Positions 25,054-33,587 of a stretch of DNA of 64,000 nt are shown here, piece after piece; within the stretch, counting starts at the first letter, position 1, and each line of letters begins with the position of its first letter. The notes beneath the pieces are model-generated. The model saw only the letters and a program-made list of their open reading frames with translations, was not told the DNA's origin and did no database searches. The stretch comes from Marinisporobacter balticus (GTDB lineage: Bacteria; Bacillota; Clostridia; Peptostreptococcales; Thermotaleaceae). Made by a program: the position numbers and the translations under genes. The DNA is taken from positions 73,696-137,695 of the forward strand of contig NZ_SLWV01000007.1 in the NCBI RefSeq assembly GCF_004345705.1, read 5' to 3'.

Positions 25054-28000
25054 TTATTCTGTAAAAGCCAAAGCGTCCTCTTTATTTATATTTTCAAATG
25101 CCACTGAAAGCATTAGTTTGATCCGATTGATTTGATTCACTTCACTCGCCCCTGGGTCATAGTCTATCGGTACAATATTTGCTTTTGGATAGCTTCTTCT
25201 TAATTCTTTGATCATGCCCTTTCCTGTAATGTGATTCGGCAGACATGCAAAGGGTTGTAGGCAAAGAACATTTTGTGTACCGCTTTCAATGAGTTCAATC
25301 ATCTCAGCTGTCAAAAACCATCCTTCTCCCGTTTGATTACATAAGGATAAATGTTTTTTTGCACTTTTTGCAAGTGTATCGATCCTTTTTGGTGGTTCAA
25401 ATCGCTTGCTTTGTTCTAATGCTACTTTCAACTCTTTTCTATAAAATTCTATCCCCCGTATCGTCATATCCCCTAAAAACATACTGATAAAGCTTCCTGA
25501 TAATTGTTCATACTTTATTTTATGATCAAAAGAACAATAAAGTAGAAAATCGATTAAATCAGGTACAACGACTTCAGCGCCCTCTGATTCTAAGAAATCC
25601 ACTACATTGTTATTGGCAGTTGGATGAAATTTCACAAGTATTTCTCCAACTACACCAATCTTTGGTTTGACTAAATTTTCATATAAGGGTAAATAGTCAA
25701 AATCTTCAACAATTCTTTTGATATTTTCTTTAAAACATCTTCTTCCACCTGACATTAAAGTTTTTTTGCATTTTACGACCCAATCTTCATAAAGCTTGTT
25801 TGCTGATCCTTTTATTTTTTCATAAGGTCTTACTTTTAATAATACCCGCATTAAAAGATCTCCATATACAATACCCATCATTAAATGATTGATTATAGGG
25901 GGTGTTACCTTAAATCCAGGATTTTTCTCAAGTCCTGATGCATTGAGTGAAATAACAGGTACATGATTCATCCCTGCATCCTTTAGTGCCTTTCTGATAA
26001 ATGCAACATAGTTAGTCGCTCTACATCCTCCACCTGTTTGTGAAATCATTACAGAAGTATTATTCAAATCATATTTTCCTGATTTTAAAGCCTCCATAAT
26101 TTGTCCAATTGTAATAATGGCTGGATAACAGGCATCATTATTTACATAGGTTAGTCCTTCATCAATCGCTAAATTGTTTACTGTTTCTAGTATTTCAATA
26201 TGATACCCTGCCTTTTTAAATCCAATGTCTAAAAATTGAAAATGAATTGGTGACATCTGTGGGACTAAAATTGTATGCTTTTTTTTCATATCTTTTGTAA
26301 ATAATATTTTTTGACCGTTTTCATATATTTTTTTAGGCTCAAAATTTCGCTTATCTCTTTCCTGTATAGCTGCAATCAACGAACGTATTCGAATTCTTAC
26401 TGCCCCAAGATTATTAATTTCATCAATCTTTAAAACCGTATAGATTTTCCCATACCCCTCTAAAATCTCTTGAATTTGATCAGTGGTAATAGCATCAAGT
26501 CCACATCCAAAAGAATTGAGTTGGACAATTTCTAAATGCTTCTTTTTTGCAACAAAAGTTGTAGCTGCATACAGTCTTGAGTGATATACCCATTGATCTA
26601 CCACACGAAGTGGTCTTTCAGGTTTTTCTAAGTGGCAAATGGCATCTTCTGAGAGCACTGCAAATCCTAAAGATTGAATCATCTTAGGAATCCCATGATG
26701 AATCTCTGGATCTATATGGTAGGGTCTACCTGCTAATACAATGCCTTTTAAATTATTTTCTTCTAAATATTTAAGGGTTTCTTCTCCTTGTTTCCGTACA
26801 TCATTTTTGTACTGATCAAGCTCTTTATATGCCAATTTTAATGCATCTACAATCTCTCTCTTTGGAATATCTTCTGATGCTAAGCTTTCAATTAACCGCC
26901 TCTCCATCCGCTTTGGATGATCCATTGGTAAAAATGGCTTTAAAAAAACAATATCATTTTCTTTTAAAGTATCTACATTCGCATAGATGGTTTCAGCATA
27001 AGAAGTAACCACTGGACAATTGTAATGATCTCCCGCTTCTTTATCTTCTTTTTTATTGTATGGAATACATGGGTAGAATATCTTTTTTACCCCTCTATGA
27101 ATTAAATCCATTACATGTCCATGTACAAGTTTTGCTGGATAACATACAGATTCTGATGGTATCGTTTCCATACCTAATTCATAAATATTTTTCGATGAAC
27201 GACCTGATAATACGATCCGATATCCCAACTGGTTAAAAAATGTAAACCAAAATGGATAATCTTCATACATATTTAAAACTCTTGGTATACCTATAATGCC
27301 CCTTTTTGCCAGTTCTTTAGGTAAAGGTTTATAGTGAAATATCCGATTATATTTATATTCATAGAGATCAGGCATAAGATTTTGTTCTTTCTCAATGCCA
27401 GCACCTCTTTCACATCGATTGCCAGAAATATATTCTCTTCCATCAGAAAAATGATTGATTGTGATCATACAATGATTCCCGCAAAAGCCACAACGTTTCA
27501 TAGAATTTTCTGTTTTAAATATATTCATTTCATCCTCTTTTAGAAGATTACTCTTTTTTCCTTCTTCTGATCGTTCTCTTGCAATCAATGCTACACCAAA
27601 TGCCCCCATGATTCCTGCAATATCTGGTCGAACCACTTCTTTCCCTATAATTTTCTCTAAAGATCTCAGTACTGCATCATTATAGAAGGTACCCCCTTGT
27701 ACAACAATTTTTTCTCCTAAATCCTTTGGGTTTCTAAGTCTTATTACTTTATATAAAGCATTTTTTATAACAGAAACAGATATTCCAGCTGATATGTCGG
27801 AAACCTCTCCACCTTCCTTTTGTGCCTGCTTTACTCTTGAATTCATAAATACAGTACAACGTGTTCCAAGATCTACTGGATTTTTTGATCTTATTGCTTC
27901 TTGTGCAAAATCTTTTACATCTATATTCAGTGAATTTGCAAAGGTTTCGATAAATGAGCCACACCCTGAAGAACATGCTTCATTTAACATAATAGAGTCA

Positions 28001-29307
28001 ATGGAGCCATTATGAATCTTAAGACTCTTCATATCCTGTCCACCAATATCAAGTACAAAATCTACACCTGGAAGGAAGAAGTCTGCAGCCTTATAATGGG
28101 CAACTGTTTCTATTTCTCCTATATCAATTTTAAGCGCTGCTTTTATTAAATGCTCTCCGTACCCTGTAACACCAGCATTTATGATTTCTATATTTTTATT
28201 CATCTTTTGATACATTTCTTTACATGCATAGATTGTAGATGTTAAGGGTTTACCCATATTGCTTCCATAATAAGAATAAAGTAATCCTCCGTCTTTATCT
28301 ATCAAAGCAATCTTCGTTGTAGTAGATCCTGCATCAATGCCTAAGAAAGCTTTACCCGAATAATTTTCGATCTCTACTTTCCTCACTTTATGTAATGCAT
28401 GTCTTTCTTTGAATGCTTTATATTCCTCATCATTTAAAAATAACGGCGCAATCTTTTTATTCTCTTCATTGTTTTTCATATAAAGATTTGGTACTCTTTC
28501 ATGCAAACCCTCAAATGGCTGTGGATTTTCCCCCATAGAGGATAGCGCTGCCCCTATGGCTACAAAGTATTGAGAATCATCTGGAAATATAACTTTTTTC
28601 TCCTCAATCTTTAATGTATCTATAAAACGAGCTCTAAGCTCTGATAAAAAATGTAGCGGTCCACCTAAAAATGCAATATTTCCTTTAATAGCTCTTCCCT
28701 GCGCTAGTCCACTAATAGTCTGATTTACAACAGCCTGAAGGACAGATGCAGCAATGTCCTCTTTTGCAGCGCCTTCATTTAATAGAGGCTGAATATCTGT
28801 CTTTGCAAAAACACCACACCGTGATGCAATAGGATAAATGGTTTTGTGCTTTCCCGCCAACTGATTAAGTCCAGAAGCATCTGTTCTAAGTAGTGCTGCC
28901 ATTTGATCGATAAATGCACCTGTCCCCCCAGCACAAGTGCCATTCATTCTTTGTTCAATGGATTCTCCTAAATAAGTAATCTTTGCATCTTCTCCTCCAA
29001 GTTCTATGGCTACATCTGTAGATGGGATTAAATTCTTTATGGTATGGGTACAAGCAATTACTTCTTGAATAAATGGGATCTCAAGCTTATTTGCAATATT
29101 TAGTCCTCCTGAGCCTGTGATCATTGCTGTTACAAAATTCCCTTGTAAGATAGATTTTGCATCTTCAAATATGCTTATAACTGTATTTTTTATATCTGAA
29201 AAATGTCTTACATATCTTTTGTAAAGAACATCTGCTCCTTTATCTAAAACAACTATCTTCACTGTGGTCGACCCAATATCAAGTCCCACATTGAGAACCC
29301 TTTTCAT
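25054..29307 (-). CDS. Giant 2-hydroxyacyl-CoA dehydratase activase-like protein
   Basis: A 1417-residue cytoplasmic protein with two BadF/BcrA-type ASKHA ATPase domains. The first (about 1-255) has DIGSTTVK and the cluster loop CAGGTGAF with Cys125. The second (about 315-575) has GIDAGSTTTK and NEACSSGCGSF with Cys445. Next come a Cys motif CGFCGNHC near residue 605 and a DUF2229-type region (IGIPRVLNMYEDYPFW, LAGRPYHIDPEIHHG), then a part resembling dehydratase subunits. Such fused proteins are predicted to use ATP to drive low-potential electron transfer, but the acceptor is unknown. No dehydratase subunits lie nearby. ATG 29307 is better spaced from AGGGGG than 29313. It follows a TetR gene by 25 bp. 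Confidence 0.85.
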   Translation of the reverse strand: MKRVLNVGLDIGSTTVKIVVLDKGADVLYKRYVRHFSDIKNTVISIFEDAKSILQGNFVTAMITGSGGLNIANKLEIPFIQEVIACTHTIKNLIPSTDVAIELGGEDAKITYLGESIEQRMNGTCAGGTGAFIDQMAALLRTDASGLNQLAGKHKTIYPIASRCGVFAKTDIQPLLNEGAAKEDIAASVLQAVVNQTISGLAQGRAIKGNIAFLGGPLHFLSELRARFIDTLKIEEKKVIFPDDSQYFVAIGAALSSMGENPQPFEGLHERVPNLYMKNNEENKKIAPLFLNDEEYKAFKERHALHKVRKVEIENYSGKAFLGIDAGSTTTKIALIDKDGGLLYSYYGSNMGKPLTSTIYACKEMYQKMNKNIEIINAGVTGYGEHLIKAALKIDIGEIETVAHYKAADFFLPGVDFVLDIGGQDMKSLKIHNGSIDSIMLNEACSSGCGSFIETFANSLNIDVKDFAQEAIRSKNPVDLGTRCTVFMNSRVKQAQKEGGEVSDISAGISVSVIKNALYKVIRLRNPKDLGEKIVVQGGTFYNDAVLRSLEKIIGKEVVRPDIAGIMGAFGVALIARERSEEGKKSNLLKEDEMNIFKTENSMKRCGFCGNHCMITINHFSDGREYISGNRCERGAGIEKEQNLMPDLYEYKYNRIFHYKPLPKELAKRGIIGIPRVLNMYEDYPFWFTFFNQLGYRIVLSGRSSKNIYELGMETIPSESVCYPAKLVHGHVMDLIHRGVKKIFYPCIPYNKKEDKEAGDHYNCPVVTSYAETIYANVDTLKENDIVFLKPFLPMDHPKRMERRLIESLASEDIPKREIVDALKLAYKELDQYKNDVRKQGEETLKYLEENNLKGIVLAGRPYHIDPEIHHGIPKMIQSLGFAVLSEDAICHLEKPERPLRVVDQWVYHSRLYAATTFVAKKKHLEIVQLNSFGCGLDAITTDQIQEILEGYGKIYTVLKIDEINNLGAVRIRIRSLIAAIQERDKRNFEPKKIYENGQKILFTKDMKKKHTILVPQMSPIHFQFLDIGFKKAGYHIEILETVNNLAIDEGLTYVNNDACYPAIITIGQIMEALKSGKYDLNNTSVMISQTGGGCRATNYVAFIRKALKDAGMNHVPVISLNASGLEKNPGFKVTPPIINHLMMGIVYGDLLMRVLLKVRPYEKIKGSANKLYEDWVVKCKKTLMSGGRRCFKENIKRIVEDFDYLPLYENLVKPKIGVVGEILVKFHPTANNNVVDFLESEGAEVVVPDLIDFLLYCSFDHKIKYEQLSGSFISMFLGDMTIRGIEFYRKELKVALEQSKRFEPPKRIDTLAKSAKKHLSLCNQTGEGWFLTAEMIELIESGTQNVLCLQPFACLPNHITGKGMIKELRRSYPKANIVPIDYDPGASEVNQINRIKLMLSVAFENINKEDALAFTE

Positions 29308-29332
29308 TCTCATAGTCCCCCTATTTCTCCTA

Positions 29333-29944
29333 TTAATTTGTCTTTATTTTTTCCCAAAAAAAATCAATATGTTCTTGTATTAGATTATGCCGAAAGGTTA
29401 TATTTTCATTACTTGAATTTCTAAGAAGATGCTCTAAGTTAAAAAAAATCAAAGGTCCTAAAAATTCATTCGCAAGGATTTGTGGATCTTTTTCTTTGAT
29501 GATACCCGCTTTCATCATTTGTAAAAAAATTTCTTTCAACATCACTTTCCCATTTTCAAAAACATCTTCTTTGATCAGTTTTTTTGCTCTAGAATCTCGA
29601 AACATTTCCATCATAATGACTCTTAGGAATCTTGCCCGATTTTCATCATTTGCATAAATCATGATTCGGTCGGCAATTAAATATAATACGTCCTTCGGAT
29701 TTTTTTGCATCATTTCAATGTCTACTTCTCTAAAAAACTCATTACGCACCGAATCAACTTCAATCAAAAATATAATTCTTAAGATATCATACTTTGAAGC
29801 AAAATGATTGTAGATGACACTTTCACGAAATCCTGCTTCTCTACATATTTGCCGTACAGATGTGGCGCTAAATCCATTTTTCGAAAACAACCTTAAAGCT
29901 GTTTCTAATATTTTCTTCTTTGTAATATTTCCATCTTCTATCAT
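29333..29944 (-). CDS. TetR/AcrR-family regulator
   Basis: A 203-residue regulator. Residues 8-55 form the TetR HTH (ILETALRLFSKNGFSATSVR with YNHFASKYDIL), and the remainder is an all-helical ligand-binding domain with no clear subfamily. It lies directly upstream of the giant activase gene on the same strand and is probably co-transcribed and autoregulated. The predicted promoter, about 280 bp upstream, lies inside a 50-bp palindrome made of two operator-like sites. The Shine-Dalgarno sequence at the ATG (29944) is weak, which fits low expression. Confidence 0.85.
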   Translation of the reverse strand: MIEDGNITKKKILETALRLFSKNGFSATSVRQICREAGFRESVIYNHFASKYDILRIIFLIEVDSVRNEFFREVDIEMMQKNPKDVLYLIADRIMIYANDENRARFLRVIMMEMFRDSRAKKLIKEDVFENGKVMLKEIFLQMMKAGIIKEKDPQILANEFLGPLIFFNLEHLLRNSSNENITFRHNLIQEHIDFFWEKIKTN

Positions 29945-30196
29945 TTTTTTTCGATCTCACGCTCCCTTCCTGTTCACATTAAATATACCCGATTTATATA
30001 TTAACTCTTTATTTTTCTGTATAACCTTTCCTATTTCTATCGTTTCTTAATTTAAATAGTTTTTGCATTGTTTCATCGCTTACATATAAGCAATGTGCGC
30101 ACACTTAAACATATTAAAAATAATTTAACTCTCTTCCCAATATCAGAAGGTTATTTTTTTTATGCCTAAGAAAAATCAACTTACACGCTACTTATA

Positions 30197-30246
30197 AAAC
30201 AAAATAACGAGCGTTATTATATATAATAACGCTCGTTATTTTGTTT
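30197..30246. repeat. 50-bp perfect palindrome with two nested operator-like sites
   Basis: Bases 30197-30221 are the exact reverse complement of 30222-30246. Each half contains its own inverted repeat, AATAACG-2-CGTTATT, at 30203-30218 and 30225-30240. The centres are 22 bp apart, two helical turns, suited to two regulator dimers on one DNA face. The rest of 29945-30344 holds no gene. Confidence 0.75.
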
Positions 30247-30251
30247 GTCAA
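30223..30251 (-). promoter_or_regulatory. Sigma-A promoter of the tetR-activase operon
   Basis: Minus-strand TTGACA (30246-30251), a 17-bp spacer and TATTAT (30223-30228). Operator-like site 2 lies between the boxes and site 1 near the start of transcription, ideal for repression. Confidence 0.65.
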
Positions 30252-30344
30252 TAGTTATAATTTTTTCTCTATAAATAAAACATTTTCCGACATAATTTGT
30301 TTAATATCCTTGCAACAAACCTATAGCTATGCTTACATTTATTT

Positions 30345-31304
30345 TTATATAGAAAGGATTTTGGTTAATGCATACATATCTTTATCAAATTTTTTCTCTA
30401 CTGCCAGTGCTTCATGAATATCCATGTCCATTAATTGATTATGCTTCATACCGATCACGCTACTTGATTGACCCTTCATTAATAGTTCCACTGCATATGC
30501 ACCCATTTTACTTGCAAGAATACGATCAAATGCTGAAGGATTTCCACCTCTTTGGATATGCCCAAGAACGGTTACCTTTGTTTCAATTCCTGTTACATCT
30601 TCTATTTCTTTCCCTAGTTCAAAAGCATTTCCTACCCCTTCTGATAGCATGATAATACTATGCAGCTTTCCTCTACTTCTTCCTTGAATTAGTTTTTTAC
30701 ACACTTCATCAATTTCAAAGCTTTCTTCTGGTACAATGATACTCTCAGCCCCTCCTGCAAGGCCTGCGTATAATGCAATATCTCCACAATGTCTTCCCAT
30801 CACTTCTACAATACTTGCTCTTCCATGGGATGTTGATGTATCCCTTATTTTACTAATGGCATCCAGGACTGTATTTACTGTTGTATCAAAACCAATCGTA
30901 TAGTCTGTATAAGCTAAATCATTATCAATCGTTCCTGGGATACCAATGGTTTTAATCCCTGCTTCACTTAGCATGCCTGCTCCTGCAAAAGAGCCATCTC
31001 CACCAATAACAACGAGTCCTTCTATTCCGAACACTTTTAACACATTTAAAGCTTTTTTTCTTCCTTCTTCTGTCCTGAATTCTTCAGATCTTGCGGTTTT
31101 TAGCATGGTTCCACCTCTGTGAATAATATCTGCAACAGAAGATAGATCCATCTCTTTTATATCTCCATTGATCAGTCCATTATATCCCCTTTGGATACCC
31201 ATTATTTTTATATTATTATAAATTCCTGATCGAACGACTGCTCTTATTGCTGCATTCATTCCTGGAGCATCTCCGCCACTTGTTAAAACACCTATTGCTT
31301 TCAA
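30345..31304 (-). CDS. pfkA: ATP-dependent 6-phosphofructokinase
   Basis: Phosphorylates fructose 6-phosphate to fructose 1,6-bisphosphate. The 319-residue protein is standard for the bacterial ATP enzyme. It has the ATP loop TSGGDAPGMNAAIR near the start, GGDGSFAGA, the catalytic GTIDNDLAYTD, the substrate MGRHCGD and GHIQRGGNPS. The Gly at the nucleotide site (GGDGS) marks the ATP-dependent rather than the pyrophosphate type. Translation begins at TTG (31304), preceded by AGGGGGAT. It is the last gene of the glcT-pts-pgi-fba-pfkA series; no convincing terminator was seen after it. Confidence 0.96.
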   Translation of the reverse strand: MKAIGVLTSGGDAPGMNAAIRAVVRSGIYNNIKIMGIQRGYNGLINGDIKEMDLSSVADIIHRGGTMLKTARSEEFRTEEGRKKALNVLKVFGIEGLVVIGGDGSFAGAGMLSEAGIKTIGIPGTIDNDLAYTDYTIGFDTTVNTVLDAISKIRDTSTSHGRASIVEVMGRHCGDIALYAGLAGGAESIIVPEESFEIDEVCKKLIQGRSRGKLHSIIMLSEGVGNAFELGKEIEDVTGIETKVTVLGHIQRGGNPSAFDRILASKMGAYAVELLMKGQSSSVIGMKHNQLMDMDIHEALAVEKKFDKDMYALTKILSI

Positions 31305-31325
31305 TGTCGTATCCCCCTAAAGAAA

Positions 31326-32183
31326 TTATTTCCACGCTTTATCACTTGATCCAAACATGTTCATTTTCTCTGCAATAACTTCCTTCATCGCTTTTCTTGC
31401 TGGTCCTACAATTTTTCTTGGATCATAAGTATCTGGGTTGCTCGCAATAAATTCTTTCACTGCTTTATGGAATACCATTCGAATATCTGTATCTATATTG
31501 ATTTTATTGATCCCAAGACTTACTGCTTTTTTTATGCTTTCCTCTGGCACACCAGAGGATCCATGCAGCACGATTGGCATGTTTAATCTTTCTTTTATTA
31601 TTTTAATTCTATCAAAATCAAGTTTTGGCTCTCCCTTATATGGTCCATGCGCTGTTCCTACAGCGATGGCTAAAGAATCTATCCCCGTCTCCGCTACAAA
31701 TTTTTCTGCTTCATCTGGATCTGTATAGGTTGCATCTTTTTCATCTACAGATATATCATCTTCTGTCCCACCAATTTTCCCAAGCTCTGCTTCAACAGAT
31801 ACCCCAACCGCATGGGCCATTTCTACAATTTGTTTTGTTTTACGAATATTTTCTTCTAACTCATAGTGAGATCCATCAATCATGACAGAAGTAAATCCAT
31901 TCCTTATACATAGCATGATTTGTTTAAAATCTGTCCCATGATCTAAATGAATCGCCACAGGAACCGAAGCCTTTTCCGCTGCAACTTTTGCCATTTGTGC
32001 TATGTATTCTACTCCTGCATATTGAAGACCTCCTTGACTTGCTTGGATAATAACAGGAGATTTTGTTTCCTCTGCGGCTTCAATAATTGCTTGCACCTGC
32101 TCCATATTATTTACATTAAATGCCCCTACCGCATATTCATTTTCATGCGCATGATGCAGTATCGCTTTACCTGTTACTAGCAT
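31326..32183 (-). CDS. fba: Class II fructose-1,6-bisphosphate aldolase
   Basis: Cleaves fructose 1,6-bisphosphate into two triose phosphates with a metal ion. The 285-residue protein carries the class II signatures: the metal-binding IHLDHGTD near residues 80-87, VEAELGKIGGTEDD, AVGTAHGPYKGEP with a zinc-ligand His, and VLHGSSGVPEE with another. KINIDTDIR near the end binds the phosphate. The ATG at 32183 follows GAGGAGG. It lies 21 bp upstream of pfkA and 65 bp after pgi, within the glycolytic block. Confidence 0.95.
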   Translation of the reverse strand: MLVTGKAILHHAHENEYAVGAFNVNNMEQVQAIIEAAEETKSPVIIQASQGGLQYAGVEYIAQMAKVAAEKASVPVAIHLDHGTDFKQIMLCIRNGFTSVMIDGSHYELEENIRKTKQIVEMAHAVGVSVEAELGKIGGTEDDISVDEKDATYTDPDEAEKFVAETGIDSLAIAVGTAHGPYKGEPKLDFDRIKIIKERLNMPIVLHGSSGVPEESIKKAVSLGINKINIDTDIRMVFHKAVKEFIASNPDTYDPRKIVGPARKAMKEVIAEKMNMFGSSDKAWK

Positions 32184-32248
32184 ATTTTGATCCTCCTCGT
32201 ATTTCTTCTTTTGATTTTTTACATTTACTTAAAATCATTATTTTTTCA

Positions 32249-33577
32249 CTATATTCTTTTCATTAATGTTTCTCTTAATCCCTCATATCCGGGCTTTCCA
32301 AGCAACGCAAACATGTTCTTCTTATAGCTTTCTACCCCTGGCTGATCAAAAGGGTTGACCCCTAATAAATAGCCACTGATCCCACATGCCTTTTGGAAGA
32401 AATAAATAAGCTGTCCAAAGTAGTATTCATCCATCTTCGGGATACTTATGATAAGATTCGGTACCCCTCCATCTATATGGGCAAGGCGTATTCCCTCAAA
32501 CGCTTTTTTATTTACAAAGTCCATTGTTTTTCCGGTTAGATAATTCAATCCATCCAAATCTTCTGCTTCTTCTTTTATTTCCATATCCAGCTTTGAACAA
32601 TCTATATTTAAAACAGTTTCAAATAAATCACGTCGTCCATCTTGTAAATATTGTCCCATAGAATGAAGGTCTGAAGAAAAATCTACTGCTGCTGGGAAAA
32701 TACCTTTCCCATCCTTTCCTTCACTTTCTCCATAGAGCTGTTTCCACCATTCGGCTATATAATGAAGGGCGGGTTCATAGTTTGCTAAAACCTCTATTAT
32801 TTTTCCTTTTCTATAAAGTATATTTCTTACAGCAGCATATTGATAACAAAGATTTTTATCCAGATCTTCTTCCATATACAATTCTTTTGCTTCTTTTGCT
32901 CCATCCATTATTTTATCTATATCAAGTCCTGCCACTGCGATAGGAAGTAGTCCTACTGGTGTAAATATAGAAAACCTTCCACCCACATCATCAGGAATCG
33001 CAAATGTTTCATATCCTTCCTTTTCTGCTAATGTCTTTAAAGCGCCTTTCTCTTGATCTGTTGTCGCATAAATTCTTTCTTTTGCCTTTTCTTTCCCGTA
33101 TTTTTCTTCCATATAAGATTTGAATACTCTAAAGGCAATAGCAGGTTCCGTTGTGGTGCCAGATTTAGATATAACATTTATACTAATATCTTTTCCCTCA
33201 ATGACTTCCATTAAGTGTTTTAAATAAGTACCACTAATATTGTTTCCAGCAAAATAAATTTGAGGTCCATCTGAACATAGATTATAAAAAGAATGAGTAA
33301 GCGCCTCAATAGCTGCTCTAGAGCCTAAGTATGAACCCCCTATGCCTATTACAATAAAAACTTCTGAATCTTTTTTTATTTCTTGTGCCACTCTTTTGAT
33401 CTTTTCAAATTCTTTATGATCATAAGTAACAGGATAGTCTACCCAACCTAAGAAGTCATTTCCTGCGCCCGTTTTTTCATGAAGCACTTCATGGGCTTTT
33501 CTTGTAGGTTCTTTTAAATATTGTATTTCATACTTTTTTATCCCTGCATTGGAATAATCAAAATAAATATTTTCCAT
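32249..33577 (-). CDS. pgi: Glucose-6-phosphate isomerase
   Basis: Interconverts glucose 6-phosphate and fructose 6-phosphate. The 442-residue protein is of the compact Firmicute type, with VIGIGGSYLGSRAAIEAL, the phosphate-binding VISKSGTTTEPAIAFR, the PGI signature DDVGGRFSIFTPVGLLPIA, and the active-site region ending GYLLGVNPFDQPGVESYK. The ATG at 33577 follows AGGGGCG. It lies 10 bp after ptsI, so PTS genes and glycolysis are on one transcript. Confidence 0.96.
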   Translation of the reverse strand: MENIYFDYSNAGIKKYEIQYLKEPTRKAHEVLHEKTGAGNDFLGWVDYPVTYDHKEFEKIKRVAQEIKKDSEVFIVIGIGGSYLGSRAAIEALTHSFYNLCSDGPQIYFAGNNISGTYLKHLMEVIEGKDISINVISKSGTTTEPAIAFRVFKSYMEEKYGKEKAKERIYATTDQEKGALKTLAEKEGYETFAIPDDVGGRFSIFTPVGLLPIAVAGLDIDKIMDGAKEAKELYMEEDLDKNLCYQYAAVRNILYRKGKIIEVLANYEPALHYIAEWWKQLYGESEGKDGKGIFPAAVDFSSDLHSMGQYLQDGRRDLFETVLNIDCSKLDMEIKEEAEDLDGLNYLTGKTMDFVNKKAFEGIRLAHIDGGVPNLIISIPKMDEYYFGQLIYFFQKACGISGYLLGVNPFDQPGVESYKKNMFALLGKPGYEGLRETLMKRI

Positions 33578-33587
33578 AAATACGCCC

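Noticed and set aside
30197..30246. 50-bp palindrome as the pfkA terminator
   Set aside because: The stem is AT-rich and a consensus promoter overlaps it with nested operator-like sites. A terminator role is possible but second choice.
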